NCBI GenBank assembly: GCA_013397115.1
Contig: VWZW01004863.1
Coordinates: 744,001 to 808,000 of the forward strand
Reading direction: 5' to 3'
Length of the DNA stretch: 64,000 nucleotides
Source: Edolisoma coerulescens
Lineage: Eukaryota > Chordata > Aves > Passeriformes > Campephagidae
A program made the translations under genes and the position numbers. The notes beneath the pieces were generated by a model. It was given only the letters and a program-made list of their open reading frames with translations. It was not told the origin of the DNA and searched no databases. Below are positions 24,225-37,800 of this stretch, in pieces; positions within the stretch are counted from its first letter, which is position 1, and each line of letters starts with the position of its first letter.

Positions 24225-26776
24225 GCTTGCCCCGTCTGTGATGCAGAAACTATGAGCTTTGTGTATCCACTATATCCTTTCTTTCTGGCCCAGCCCCCGG
24301 TCTTCATGCTTGCAGTAGAAAAATTACACTTCATTCAAAAACTTATGAGACTGCTTAAGAAGTCATCCAGGATTTCAGTCCCTGCTCAGTGGGATGTTAA
24401 TGCGTTTTATACTAGTAACATTTTAAAATTTCTGAGTTCTTGCGACCTGATAGTCTCAAAAATTAATTTAAAATCATTCAGGCAGCATTTCAAACTGAAG
24501 TGTAGAGGCAGTTATCAAAATTTTAAGAATGCCAAGAAAAGAAAACCTTTTGGAGTTATAATTTTCATTTTTATTGAGAGTAGAAGAGACATAATATCAG
24601 CTTCCCATTGGCTATTTATGTACAGAACTCTGCTTTTGTCAGTTTAAGAAGGATTTTTTTAAAGGACTGTGCAGTCAGAAAAGTATTTTCATTTGCATAT
24701 TATTTAGAATACTTCACTTTTTGTAGCTCTTGGTTTTTTTAAAAATAGCCAATAGGAACTAGTAAGTATTGTCTCTATTAGTAAGAAAAATATATTTTCA
24801 TTTGTTTTAAATAAATAGAAGTGTGCAAAACAAAGCAAAGCTACTCTTTATTGTTGATTCCTGGCGTGGAAGTTTCTTTAGGCCCTGTAAGGTTGCATTA
24901 GTCATAGTAACAGCATGTCAAATCTGAAAGAGTAAGGAAACAAAATAGCAAACTCACCAGCAGTGACACATTGCAGTACAGCCCAGCATGAAGAAATACA
25001 TCAGCATGTGTAATGGATAGAACCAATTTATCTATTTATTCCATAATCCTTTAAAGGAGCAATTTATTTAAGCAATGTATTGGGAATGTTTTAAATCATT
25101 TTTTAAAGGATCTGCACAACAGTTTCCTGTATTGTATAGCAAGCTGCTACTACTCAGAAGTTTTGGGGCCAATTCCTGGTTCACATGATAGAAGTGTTAC
25201 CAGTATCATAAAATAGATGCAAACATATGTTATGAAGTTAATGCTAAGATAGAAACAGATTGGGCTGACAACATCCTGGAGACTGCATTAATGAATCATT
25301 TGCATAAAGTCACTTCAGTGGAAAACTTTATATTCAGTTTACTAATTTTCTCAGTCTGAAGAGCGGTAGTTTACAACAGTAGTAAAAAGAAAACACCTCA
25401 AGAACTGATGGTTAAAGACATATACTAAAATATAGGTATTTCCTCTGCTGTTACTCAGGGTTTTTTCCTATATCTTCTCCGTAGTCTCTCCCATTACCTT
25501 TCTAATGTCTAATTTCTGTTTTTTTCAATACAGGGAGAGAGAGAGTCCTGCCCTTTCAAAAGATATTCTTATATCTCAGTTTTCCTCCCAGTTTTAAAGA
25601 CCTTCTGACTGATAGAGTTTTTGCAAAGAAGTCCTTGTGTGTGTACAGTTTCTACCAGAATTTCCAGACTTGACAATTTTGAAGCCAAATAGGCAAAACT
25701 GTAGTTTTTTGTAATGATTATTTCTTTGTGGTTTGACCTTCCTTTTACCTGGATGCTTGCATATTTATAGACAAAGACGTTCAAAATGATTTCGTAACAC
25801 ATGTACCACTTTAAGCAATGCTTTTCTGATGCCACCTTTAATATTTTCTGGCAAAAAAAGGTTATTCTTACAAAACATTCTATAACTGTTATTCAGAAAA
25901 CTGGCCATCTACTTTAAGAAAATTGCTTTTAAAACAATAAGCATAAAAAATTTGAAAGGTCTGGAATTTCCCTACTTCAAAATTTGTCATGAAGATATGT
26001 AGTTTGTTGTATTATACAGAGCTATGATAATGCATAGGCTTGTTACTAACAAATGATTTTTGCTGACTAAAGCCACCTGGAAAGCATGGAAGTAAATAAC
26101 TAATTATAATTATCTGCTGATTTTACACTGCTGTCTATTGTCTGCTAATTATGGATCTGGCTTTGCTCTTTTTTATATTTTTAAAGAAATTTGTAAATCA
26201 TTGTCAACAAACCTTTGGCTTGTTCAAGCAAAATTCCTTTCGTAATATTTTCAAAATTTAGGATGTGCCTGTATTTAAAAAGTTGCAGCCAGGGATATTA
26301 CCAAAGAAAAGAATCTCCAGTGAAATACCGTGGGGAAGATTAATATTTTCTTATTGAGGATTTAAATTGAGAAACAAAAGAAAATTTCTCTTCAGATATC
26401 TAAAGCAAAATCCATCACAGATCAATACTTGAATCAAAATGGAGGGTTTTCCAGGAAGATGTGGTTTGACATGAAAAGGTATTGCAAAATGTGCACAATA
26501 CAGCATAAAAATGTAGCAGTGTTATTCATGATAGTGGACTCAGAAAAGGATAAGGCTCATAAGTCAATGAAATATGATTTCCAAGAAATTAGAGATGAAA
26601 TTAAAAGCTAATTCATCATAATTTTAACCCAGGAAATCCCAAGGAAGACAAACATTTTCTGTACAGCTTCACTTTGAAGAATTATTAGATAGACTTTTGA
26701 TTTAATTACCATAAATTTAAATCTCTGTGATGAAACAGTTCCCATGTGTTTGCTTAAGTACCTTTCTCTAGGCCAG

Positions 26777-26781
<5 letters not shown>
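24225..26781. other. AT-rich unique sequence, no gene seen
   Basis: No gene or mobile element is recognisable. A 150-codon plus-strand frame (24195-24647) starts inside the LTR-like block and reads into unique DNA; it has no recognisable domain. Confidence 0.55.

Positions 26782-26818
<37 letters not shown>
26782..26818. repeat. Poly(A) tract, 37 bases
   Basis: An uninterrupted run of 37 A residues, preceded by GGCCAGATTTT and followed by GAGAAAATTAG. I found no recognisable retroposed sequence immediately upstream, so it may be a simple homopolymer or the tail of an unrecognised retroposon. Confidence 0.95.
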
Positions 26819-26825
<7 letters not shown>

Positions 26826-29800
26826 TTAGAACACTGTTATGAGGAAAGGACATCAACTCTTTTAAAGTGAAACCTTAGAGCAGCTTGTAGCTGCTTATAG
26901 CTTTCGACTTTGAAATGGAATATTCACTTCAGGCTGCCGTGCCATGGTCACATCATCTGGCTGCCAGTGGAACTCTGCCAGTGGACAGGATGCGGAATAA
27001 TTCAAATTTCCAACGTGGAATGAGGAAACTAGCAAACACTCCAGTTAGTTATTAATTATAATCCTAAAGTGACTGACTTTAACAAGTCTGGTCACTCTCT
27101 TTTAAAAAAAGAAATCTGTATTTATCCAGTGTTTTGTCCCTTCTGTATGTTTACTTCTTGAGAAATATTATTTGCATTCTGAGATACCATTCAAGTTGAA
27201 ACCTTTTGATCCTGCTATCAGTATTAATTAGAAATAAATAACTGTTAAAAAAATAGTTTAATTTTTAATATGAACAATTTAAGACCTTTTTTCGTGAAAA
27301 ATGGTCATTATCTTAATTCTCACAAATAACAAATATCTAGAACTTAAAGATAACTTGGTTCCAGTAGTATGACACGCTTATTTTCTATGAGAGTAGAAAT
27401 AAAGAGTGTTAGAAGATCCTATATTTTACACATTTTATGAAATCCATCTGGGAATTACAAAGAGTCAAATTTTCATTCTAGTCCCTTTCTCTTCCATGTA
27501 AACTAATACTGAAAATAGCAAATAATTATAATATGGTCACGACTTTTTGATAATTGTTGTAAGGCAGCAATGACAAAATTCAACAGAAAGTAAAAGCTCA
27601 TTCTCACAAAGACAGCTAAATCCATGACTGAAATTTTGCCATCAGGTTTTGTAGTAATTTTGCATTCTTTTACACTAAGAAGGCCTTTCAGATCTTTGGG
27701 ATGTGACCAACTAATCCACTTAATACTTATTTAATTATCTCAGCGCTCTGTTTTACAAGTCTCTATGAACTACTTAGATGTGAACTGATACCTTCTCATC
27801 ACAGAGCTTAGAATACAACCTTCACAAAATTTAATCAAGGGTAAAATTAAAGTAGAACAACATTAAAAAAATTATATCATCGACATGCTAGTAGTTTTGT
27901 TCATTTACAGTTATTCACAGAACATATATGAATAAAAATTTACATATAAACCTCATAATTTTGTGATGAATTTTGAAGATATAAAGGCTCTTAATAATTG
28001 AAATCTCAAACATAAATGTAAATGTAAGATATAGGAAATCATAATGGTAATGATTTATATATATTAATACAGGACCTATTGTATAGCAGAGTTACTATTT
28101 TTTTTTTTTGCATGTATATATTATCTTAAGGATCTTGACCTATTCCAGTTAAATTGTAAGGTCAATAGCAAACACTGCAAGAGCACTATATGAGTGATAC
28201 TGATGTGATTAACCCTGTTAATTATAATAGGAACAACACCTAATACAGACATTGAAGTTGGGTGAATTGGATGTCAAGTGTTTGACCACAGCTTCAGCAG
28301 TAAATGCTGGACTGACATGAAGTTATGTACAGCATGTGCTGGAGACCCACAGGAACATATGACAGAGAAGAGTCATCTCAAGTAATGAAGATTTCATCAA
28401 GACAAATTGTGTATCGCAATGCTGTTTTTAACATACCAATGTCTGTAAGACTATTTTATCATTCTATCCTTAGGTGACAAAAAAAATAAACAATCACCTC
28501 TTACAAAGTTACATTCCCTCTACCCCTTGTCACCCTGTCTTCATTAAGAAGAACTATGAGCATGAAGTTTCAGAGACGGGACCACTTTCTCATCTAAGAT
28601 TTTAGTTTAAAAACCCCTAAACCCTAAGCCTTTTGTTTTACATTCTTTTTGTGACTATAAAATTGAAGTTGAAACCTTTGTCATCACTGTGGAAAGCAAA
28701 CTGACTAATTTCACTCATGAACTATTGTGAAGTGTTTTTAAAATATAAAAGATGTTGCATGTTTTGCATGATTTGAATCTTACTTACATTGTTTTACTTC
28801 TGTTCACTAGGAGTGGCTTGATATTAATCTGGAATATTCAGCTTCAGGAGCTTGACCGTAACCATGAATGTTATCAAACATCTCACCAAGGCTTCCCTGA
28901 TTGCAAACACCTTACTATAGGAACATATCCTAAATTCTGAAACCTTGGGCCTGGTATAACTTGTTATGTTCTTGAGCTTAACTATGTGCTCTTTACAGAA
29001 GAGCTGGGTAACAAACAGCACATAAGTTGACTTCTCATATGTCGAAATTTTTCCTCAATCACATACGATAAGGCTTAAATATTTAAAAATGTTAAAAACT
29101 TTAATAACTATTTGTATTTGACAAAATATCCATTTTTTTCACGCTTTAATAAAGTCAGAGAATGTCTAGCATAATTAGGCATTTCAGTGGGAGACCTAGT
29201 TTTAAATACAGTTGAAGGTATTACACTCTGCACCAGATTCCATACTTTACAAAATTCAAGTGATTTTATTTCTTAGTTATCATATGGCATGGAAAGAGTT
29301 CATTAAAGCAAGGAATTCAAGAATGAAAGCTCATCCTCTGAGAAGAGAGCGACATGTTAAGAGAAAGAGTTGTACGAACCTATATTTTTAAAAATTCTTG
29401 ACAAGATCTCCATTTAAAAAAACAATGTGCCACACATGCCACTATGTTGAAAGAAAAACTGGAATCCCTTGGGTGGGAGAACTTGAAACAGACTGTCTAC
29501 ATTTGACCCCCTGAGATCTGTGCATAATTTCAGGCTTTCGGTGCTCGTGTTTGAATGATTGTGTGTTTCGGGCTCATGACTCCAAGTGTTCTTTCTATAT
29601 TTTTCTAGCAATAAAAGTTTCTTGGTAATTGTACGTGATATGGTACTGTATGTTTACTTAATTAAAATCTCATGTGTGAGACATGAGTTTTGCTTTCTGA
29701 TTTCTTTTTTAAAAAATCATATTTGAATTGTATCTCTTTTTACCTTTTAAATCAATACCAATCAAATGATAGAGTGCTAAAATACATTTCCATCCAGTAG

Positions 29801-31985
29801 TGTTATTTTATTAAAATTAAATTGATTTAATCTCTGCTTTAAAAGTGGGATATAATACAAATAAAACAAATCAAGTATCCTCACACTCAGAGAAGAGGCA
29901 ACGGGCAAATCATGATGGCACATGCAATCTCGTTAACAGGCTAGCAAGCAAAAATAACTGTTATTAGTCTCATCTGTCTTAACTGTATGTGTGTGGAAAG
30001 GGTCTATAATTAAGCTTCAGTTTCTAGAATGCAGCAACTCTAGAAATCAAGAAGTACAATTCTAAGTTCAACCTTCTGATGTGATTAAGCCTATTATGAC
30101 CACAGCTCACTAAAGAGATTGTATTCTGCTTATAGTTTCACTCTGGTCAGCACTGGTTTATGTGGATTAGGTTTTGGAATGAATACTATCTAGATTTACA
30201 TCCAGGTTTATCTAAATCACTAAAATTTGAGAATGCTGGAGAAAGAGCAGCTTGGAATTTGTGATGAAATAAATTTTGTCAAAACACATCTATCAATCCA
30301 GACTGAAAAAGTTAGTAGGAGCATATAAAATTCAAGGTTTTTTTTCTTTTTAAGAAAGCATTTTCTAGTCAAAATAAATCAGAATTATAGTAGAGCCTAA
30401 ATCCTCAAGCATCCAATATCATCAGTTAGAGCAGCTAGAGTAAAAGTTTGACCATGTCTTTTATTAATCTATATCTTTACATGAATTTCTTTATAAACAA
30501 ATTGAAAGATTTCTGTTTTGTACAGTTACTGAGTAAATTACAAACTTCAATAATCTTTCCATAGCATATTTTCATTTTCTGATCAGCCCTAATACATTTG
30601 AAATATTTATTTCTGACCCACTTCTAATTCAGAAAGTTTTGGAATGTTGAAAAACACAATGAGTGAAATTTACTTGGGTATTTCTGGCACAGATGGACAG
30701 CTAATGTGTCCATATTGACCTTGAAATTACTTTTCAAAGAGAAATTATTAATCCATAGATCATTTGACCAAAACACTGTTTTATCTAAAATATGTTTTAA
30801 AAAGAAGCAGGTATGTATTCACTTCATGTTGTAACAAATTGACATAAAATGGGAACATTTTTTTTGAGAGAGGTATATAGATATAGATGTGCCATTACAT
30901 ATTTTCATTTGTTTGAAAGGAATAGAAGTAGCAGTTTATCATGCAGTAGCATTTTCAGCTCAGACATGGGAATCCTGTGGAATAATGTCCGGCATTTCTG
31001 GAAAAGCCCTGACACTGTAAGCCTTTGTGCAGCGCACAAGACTTGCGCTCTAGCTCAAGTGTGAGTGGAAGCTACACCTGAGCTCAGAGTAAAGCACTAA
31101 CCTTTATCCTTTGCAGTCAGCATGAAGAATTCCAAGGGTGCTCTCTTCTGGGCACTATCTTTACTCAGTTATTCTGACAATATAAACCCACCCTCATGCT
31201 GGGGGAAAAGAAAAAGTAAAATTCTCCCTTCAGCTTGCTGATGAGGCACCTCAACACACACTTCTGCTGACAGTAGTGAGCAGTTACGATGGCTTCTCAG
31301 CAGCCTCCAGCATGTAATAGTAGACTTCTCTGCCCCACATTTCATCTTCTGATTATACATCTGTGTCTCACTGACTACGCTTTTGTGCCCCACTGAGTTA
31401 GGAAGGACCAGGTGAACAAAGAATAGTGTCAGCACTTCTACAAGAAAAAATATTTATACTTTATTTAAGGCAGGATAGCCTAGTTTTTAACACTATTTTT
31501 TTGTTTTTCTACCTAAAGAGAGAGCATTTGAGACTTTAATTAGCTTGGCTGGTTCTAGATTATTTTTTGTATTTGAAGTTTAGACTTTCTAATGCAGTAG
31601 AGACCAATACTGCAGTGAAACGTACAGCTTTATGAAAGCCTAAGTAAATTAGAGAAAAAGATCCATGAAAAAAGTTCAGGGTGCCTTCAGCAGAAAAATG
31701 ACCACCCCACAAACCCCTCCACACAGATGTGTAGCTAACAGATTTAATTAGAAAAATGTTTAAACTGGAATACTCAATAGGATCAGTTCTTGGCACTGAG
31801 ATTATTTGAGCTGCGATTCTCTGATCAGCTTTACAGACTTCCAGTAAAATTTGGTGGAGGTATGAAAGTGCTACCTTGCCCATCCTTTGCAGCTACTGTT
31901 ACACACATGTACTTCTATACTCTCCTCTACTGTGATGTTTAGCAACAAAAAAAAAAATCTTGATTCTTTTCTCCTAACTACAATT
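26819..31985. other. AT-rich unique sequence, no gene seen
   Basis: No gene, RNA gene or clear mobile element is seen over about 5 kb. Sequences around 28613-28630 contain two CCCTAA-like units, which looks like chance. Minus-strand ORFs of 88 and 107 codons near 31169-31883 have no recognisable family. Confidence 0.55.
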
Positions 31986-32309
31986 GAGGCTGCTATCTCT
32001 TAAAACTGTTTCAGTCCTGCTTGCCTGCCCACTTGCTCACTGTCTCAGCAGTCTTTTCTTTGTAGCAGCAGTCCTCTTCTCCAGTCATCTTCTTCTGCAA
32101 GTCATCCTCCTCTATGACAGCAGTCCTCCTCTATGGCAATCTTCTTCTGTCTGTGTTCTTCTGTTCTCTTTTATCCTCTACCTCTCTCAGCAGCTGCTCT
32201 CTGGTCCTCAGTGGAAGCACCTGGCTCCGAACAGCTGCAACTCATCAAGGGACTGCCTACAGCCTGTTCTTGCTCTCCTGCATGCCTCTCTTTTCGCTAA
32301 TAATTGAAG
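31986..32309. repeat. Pyrimidine-rich degenerate repeat, possible LTR part
   Basis: The plus strand is CT-rich and repeats variants of CAGCAGTCCTC and TCTTCTTCTGC (near 32066, 32120 and 32140). On the minus strand a GGATAAAAG element lies near 32170. It abuts the LTR that follows. It may be a second, unrecognised LTR or a decayed minisatellite. Overlapping 107- and 109-codon frames here are low-complexity and not believed to be genes. Confidence 0.35.
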
Positions 32310-33042
32310 ATGGTTTGGCTGGGACACACCAAAAGGTGCAAACACATCACAACACTATTGCTTCTCGCTTAATCCTACAGGTAGAATTGATTCTGCGTGT
32401 CCAGTCAATGCGATGTTGCCTCAGGTTACAATGTAAGATGTAACCAAAAGTATGTATTCTATTATCATCTTCACAAGCTGTTAAAGCAGGTGGGGCAGTG
32501 CTCGTTATCTCCTACCATGACTCATCCCTGATAACTCCCTCCTGGAGCTATCTCTGTTTAATGGGCTATCAAGCCTCACTGCATGACTCATAGAATTACA
32601 TCATCCCATTGTGAGATGCTCCGCCTAGGGGGAGGAACCAAGCATTCCCACCTGGATATAATCTGGGGTTTGGAACAGCACAGCCTTTACCTGCTGGATT
32701 CTCAGAGGACAAGAGCTGTATAACCCCCACTGGACCCTCAGAGGAGGCCCAGACCCTTCCACAGGATCACCGCTTCAACAGAACTACTTCAGAGAGGATT
32801 GCAGCCACCACCCTGCCCAGCAGGGTGTCAGGTTATATCCTGACTCTGTCAGGTTTAGGTGGTATTTCTGTATTATTGCTTTGTTATATATACTAGTAAA
32901 GAACTGTTACTCCTATTTCTCATATAATTGCCTGAAAACCCCTTAATTTCAAAATTATAATAATTTGGAGGGAAGGGGCTTACATTTTCCATTCCAAGGG
33001 TCCTCCCTTCCTTAGCAAACACTTATCTTTCAAACCAAGACA
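32310..33042 (+). mobile_element. Avian ERV solo LTR, plus strand
   Basis: The right part matches an LTR common in songbird genomes as I remember it: CATCATCCCATTGTGAGATG, then GGGGGAGGAACCAAGC, a TATA-like GGATATAATC (about 32653-32662), CAGGGTGTCAGG, AGTAAAGAACTGTTACTCCT, CCCCTTAATTTCAAAATTAT, and the terminus CTTTCAAACCAAGACA ending at 33042. No retroviral coding region follows, so it is a solo or fragmentary LTR. The 5' end is uncertain (about 32310, where TGGTTTGGCTGGGAC begins, or nearer 32440), and I could not confirm a target-site duplication. The family is inferred, probably ERVL- or ERVK-like. Confidence 0.75.
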
Positions 33043-34190
33043 GATATCAATTTGAAGCAAGTGCACACACTACAGAATGCGATACCTGTCAGTATACTAT
33101 TGGTCTAATTTAAGATTAGAATTTAAGAATTGCTGCAATTCAGACATAAACAAATGACAACAGCATGACAAGAAAAGCTTAGAAGTAATGCATTTCTTAC
33201 CAGCTTGGTAGTTGTATTTTTTCTTGAAATGCATGTAATGATATATCCTCTGATTTAATTTTTTTTTCCACATTGACATTTCAAAAGAGTGAATAAAGAA
33301 AGAAATTACTGAGAAGAACTTGATGGCTTTTCTTAGTCCTGGGAAGTACTAAGTACTCACTAGCATTCTGGGAAGAGAAAATAATGTCTGCTGTGTTTCT
33401 GAGTAAAATACATCAATGGCATATTAAGGCTAATGGTCAGTTCACAAGAGAGATGTTGTGCGCCACCTGAAAACAGTAGCTTGATGGTTATGCTTTGGAA
33501 TTTAATAGAATTCACATTTCCCTGTATTTGATTTGGATCAGTCAGCAGAAGGTAGATTCCTCAAGACATTTGAAACACACAAATATAAAAAAGTCCCATT
33601 GTATAAATTTTTAATTTGTTGAGATTATTGATTTGTTTAGATAATAGATCGCCCCATCTGTGTCCTAGAGTAAGGGAGGGAGTACCTCAGAGACAGAGTG
33701 CTTAAAAAAACTCCCACTACTATGGGCTCACAATTTCTGGCTCCCATTTCTAGCTCAAAACATTGACAAGGGAGTCCTCTTCCCCTCACAAACCCTAAAC
33801 TTAAATGAAAAAGACAGATACTTACCAAAGAAAAGTCTTCTCACCCAAAGCCAGGTATCTGAGACAGAAGAAAACAACTGCATTCAAACCTGCTTTTTTA
33901 ATTTTGGAGAGCTTATCCAACTAAAGGAAGGATGGAATTCAACACTAATTACGCTATATTGTGAGTCTGGCCTGCAATGAATTTTTTTCTATAAAAATAA
34001 ATTCACTTATGAATATAAAACAGCTTGAGTGGAAAAAATTCAGCTTCCTACCTCAGAAAACTCCTTAATAAAAAGCTGCCATATAAAAAGCCTAAAATGA
34101 GTTTGAAATAGGCACTTAAAACATTATCAGTATTATTGTTAAATTATTAAAGTGAATACAGCTTCAAAACATTTTTATGAGAAAAAAATT
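33043..34190. other. AT-rich unique sequence, no gene seen
   Basis: No recognisable gene or repeat between the LTR and the CR1 fragment. Confidence 0.55.
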
Positions 34191-34835
34191 ATCATAGAAC
34201 CACAGAATAAGCTGAGTTGGAAAGACCCACAAGGACCATTGAGTCCAGCCCTCTTCCCTGTACAGCACCATCTGCAAGAGTCACACCATGTGCCCAAGAG
34301 TATTGTCCAAACACTTCTTGAACTCTGTCAGGCTGGTGCTGTGACCACTTTCCTGGGGACCCTGTTCCAGTGCCAAACCACCCTCTGGATGAAGAACATT
34401 TTTCTAATATCCAACCTAAGCCTCCCCTGATACAACTTCAGGCCATTATCTCAGGTCCTGTCACTGGTCACCAGAGAGCAGAGATCAGTGTCTGCCCCTC
34501 CTCTTCCCCTCATGAGGAAATTGTAACTCCAATGAGGTCTCCCCTCAGCCTCCTCTTCTCCAGACCAAGTACCCTCAGCCACTCCTCATATGGCTTCTCC
34601 TTGAGGCCTTTCACCATCCTTGTTGCTCTCCTCTGGGCACTCTCTAATAGTCTAATGTCTTTCTTGCATTCTGACACCCAAAACTGCCTCCAGCACTCGA
34701 GGTGAAGCCGCCGCAGAGCAGAGTGGGACAATCCCCTCCCTTGCCCAGCTGGAGATGCTGTGCCTGATGCCCCCCAGGACACAGTTGGACCTCCTGGCTG
34801 CCAGGGCACTGCTGATTCATATTCAACTTTCTGTC
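34191..34835 (-). mobile_element. CR1 LINE fragment with RT C-terminus
   Basis: On the minus strand this is a 5'-truncated CR1 of about 645 bp, ending at plus-strand ATCATAGAACCACAGAATAA. It includes the 3' UTR and the C-terminal coding part of ORF2. Translation of the minus strand at 34510-34809 shows the typical CR1 stretch with LLESAQRRATRMVKGL and LGLEKRRLRGDLIGV. This is the conserved end of the CR1 reverse-transcriptase protein, which normally makes DNA from CR1 RNA at the target site. The missing 5' end and small indels leave it non-functional. It is the best-preserved LINE copy in the window. Confidence 0.95.
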
Positions 34836-37800
34836 ACTGCCATATGAGAATAAAACATTTTCAGGATTGATAAATAGCAGTAAAGGGGCATGTCTGAAGC
34901 AGCATTTTTAAGATTCCAGAAAAAAAAATCTGTAATATGACAATAATATATTTGGTTTTAATCATTTGGTAAATATTAGGAACATTTGTGTGAAATTTAT
35001 AGCCTCACGTAAGCATCACTTTTTCAAAACTAGAACACATTAGACACCCAACTGAGATAATTTAACGTAGAAATGGTATTTTCACAGTGTTGCTTAAATA
35101 AGATAAAAAATTATTTTCTTTAGAAGCAATATTTTTTCAAAAATTATTTCTGTGCTTTACAATGTCACTTACTTCATTTTTTTTTCTGGTCATAGCCTCA
35201 AATGGAATGTTATTCTGGCACGAATTGCAGTAAGGAACTAACAAGACTTGTTATGAATTATGGGAGGGTGTTGGGCAGAGATGGATTGGCTGCTGAGCAC
35301 CAAATATTGTTTTGTCCACATCTTACTACCAAGCCTGTTCTGCAGATTTCTGGTGGGTTTTTGTTCTGCTCCAAACTGGTTCTAAGGATATAGCTACATG
35401 CTTTTTCCTACAGCCCTGATTTTCCTTGAAGCTAAAATTTACAGATGCAGAGAATGTGATATTCTTGGTAGAAGCAAGAATAAACAAGACAGTACCTAAG
35501 CTGAAGAACTCCCCAAAGTGGTAACATCCTTGGACTTTGACTATGGGTTACCGGGACAATACAAGGAAATACAGTGAGACCATCTGGACGGTAACAAAAC
35601 CAGTCAGGTTAGATGATCACAGAAGGAAATTTTTGCTGGGAAAGGCAATGCTGATTTATTCCTTCCCTTCAGCGTCTTCCTAAGAGAGACTGTACAGACA
35701 AAGCTGTGAATATAAAATCATTAAAGAGTTTCAGCAACTCAAAGCAGGTTTTTGGATGTTGTGGTTAGAGAGTGTTAAACAGCATTATCTTTACTCTGAT
35801 ATGGGAGACAGAGACACAGATCTGCTCAGTATTATATAATTAATCTCTTATTGAATCAGGAAGTGAATACTGGTCTCCTGAGGGAAAGACCAGTATCTGA
35901 CCTACAAGTCTTTCTTTTTTTTTTTTCTTAAGAGAACATTTTCTTTTCTTCTTGTGCCTTGTTTAAAGCCTTGTTACAAATTATTACACCTTCTGTGTCA
36001 GGTCAGTGAGGAAATCTGGAAATCTGAATGTCGTATTTGTAGATGTATTGTGGATTTTTGCACACATATTCTTGTAAAAGCAAGTGTAAGAAACAAAAAA
36101 TTTCCAGTGTATGATACAGTTTGCATTAAAGCCCGAGTCTTTAACTGTATGTCAAGGACCTTCAGTTCCATCAACTGGAACTCTTGGAGTTCTTGGAGCT
36201 GTATTAGCTCATGGTCAGCTTAGAATGAAACAATGTATTACCTTCTCAGATATTAATTCTGTGGCTCATATTAAAGCCAAGTTGCTGGAAAGTTGTTGGA
36301 ATGAGACCTTTATTGATCCCACCCATTTTTATTATTAAAATTTTGAGGAAAGATGAAAGCTATAGGAATATCTGAGCCATCTGCTCCCTCAAATGTTTTT
36401 TAAAAATGTTCTTACTCTGCAGACTCATGAATCTGAGGTTCAACAAGAAAGGACACTGTTCAGTTTCATTTTCAAATATAGAAAAAAGTAAATCAGCATG
36501 AGTTTTCAAGTATTCATGTTTAGTATTGAAAAAGAGTTTTCCAGCTAATCATGCAAATTATCTCGGTGATTATATTGCCATTGTAAGAAGATAGGATCCA
36601 AATAAAAGTTTCATATTATATTAAAATAAATTTACTTCAGGCTAGTTGTCAGTGTTTCTAGATTTATAATTCAGTAGGTAATATGTTCAAAAATGAAATT
36701 AGGAATTCTTGCTTGAGGACATCAATACAAAGGAGTAGAAAGTCAAAGATGCCCAGGACAAACACCTCTGTTTATTTGTGATTGCATTTGCCTGAAAAAC
36801 AAGATATTTTCTGTCCCATATTCAAAGAAATGTTGGGGGTTTTCTTCCTTTCGAACATCAGTGCTTGGGAAGCTCTATGCAAGTTGGCTTCAGTGACAGA
36901 ATAAGAGACTATGTCAATTCAGTCACTGTCTAAAAACAACTTTAAATACCGGGATTGTGCGTTGCCATGATTTATAGATTTCAAGAGAATGGGATTCTTT
37001 TAAAACTCAGACTTTGTCTGCTGGAGCTCTAGGAATCCTTGATGGCATGTTCAACTGCACAGGGAACTGTCAGTTCACACTGAATACACATTTGAGATAT
37101 ACTGGAGATTGTAGCAAAGGTCAAAACTCCTTTGCACAATTCAAGATATATATTCATACCTGTGCTGTTTCTTTTTAATCTAGGTCTCAATTCATGGCTT
37201 AGTGTTCAGTGTGCCACACTGAAATTTCTTTAGCCATAGGAACACCACACAGGACTGAGATAAGATTAGCCCTCTCAACAGAAAATAAACTGTTTCCACA
37301 CTAGTGCATGGCTGCATTGGCTACATCCATACAGACGCTGGAGGGATCAAGACAGAGACCTTTAACCTTAAAATTGTCACCCTTATCACCTGATAAAAAT
37401 GAGTAATTGTTCTAGCGTGAGCTTCAAGTTATCATTACTAGAATGATCTCTTAGATATAATCATTTGCACAATGCCTGTATATTGCATAAGTGCTTGACT
37501 ACTTTCACACTCCAGTACCTTGGCGGTGTGCATCTCTGAAACACTTAGGAACCATGTAATTTGTTTATATTCATAGTCATTATGCTGGTTTTTGCTAATC
37601 AATTAATAGCAGGATAAAGTATTTTTTGCTTGTTATAAAATCATTCTCCAGTGAAAATTTAACTCTGGCATTACGTCTTTGGAAAGTTGTATTCTTATAT
37701 GTGTTTCTGCTCCTTAACTGCTCTACCACATTTTGATAATATTTAGAGAGTTTTATACAGTATTTCATAAAATATGACTTTTATTAATTACACTTTTTTA

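Noticed and set aside
24195..24647. 150-codon ORF on the plus strand
   Set aside because: It starts in the LTR-like block and runs into AT-rich unique DNA with no domain, splice signals or composition change at a plausible boundary.
28613..28630. Two CCCTAA-like units resembling a telomere-type repeat
   Set aside because: Only two imperfect units; vertebrate telomere arrays are TTAGGG/CCCTAA and longer, so chance is enough.
31984..32443. Two overlapping ORFs of 107 and 109 codons
   Set aside because: They read through a CT-rich repeat and the LTR start, giving serine/leucine-rich low-complexity translations.
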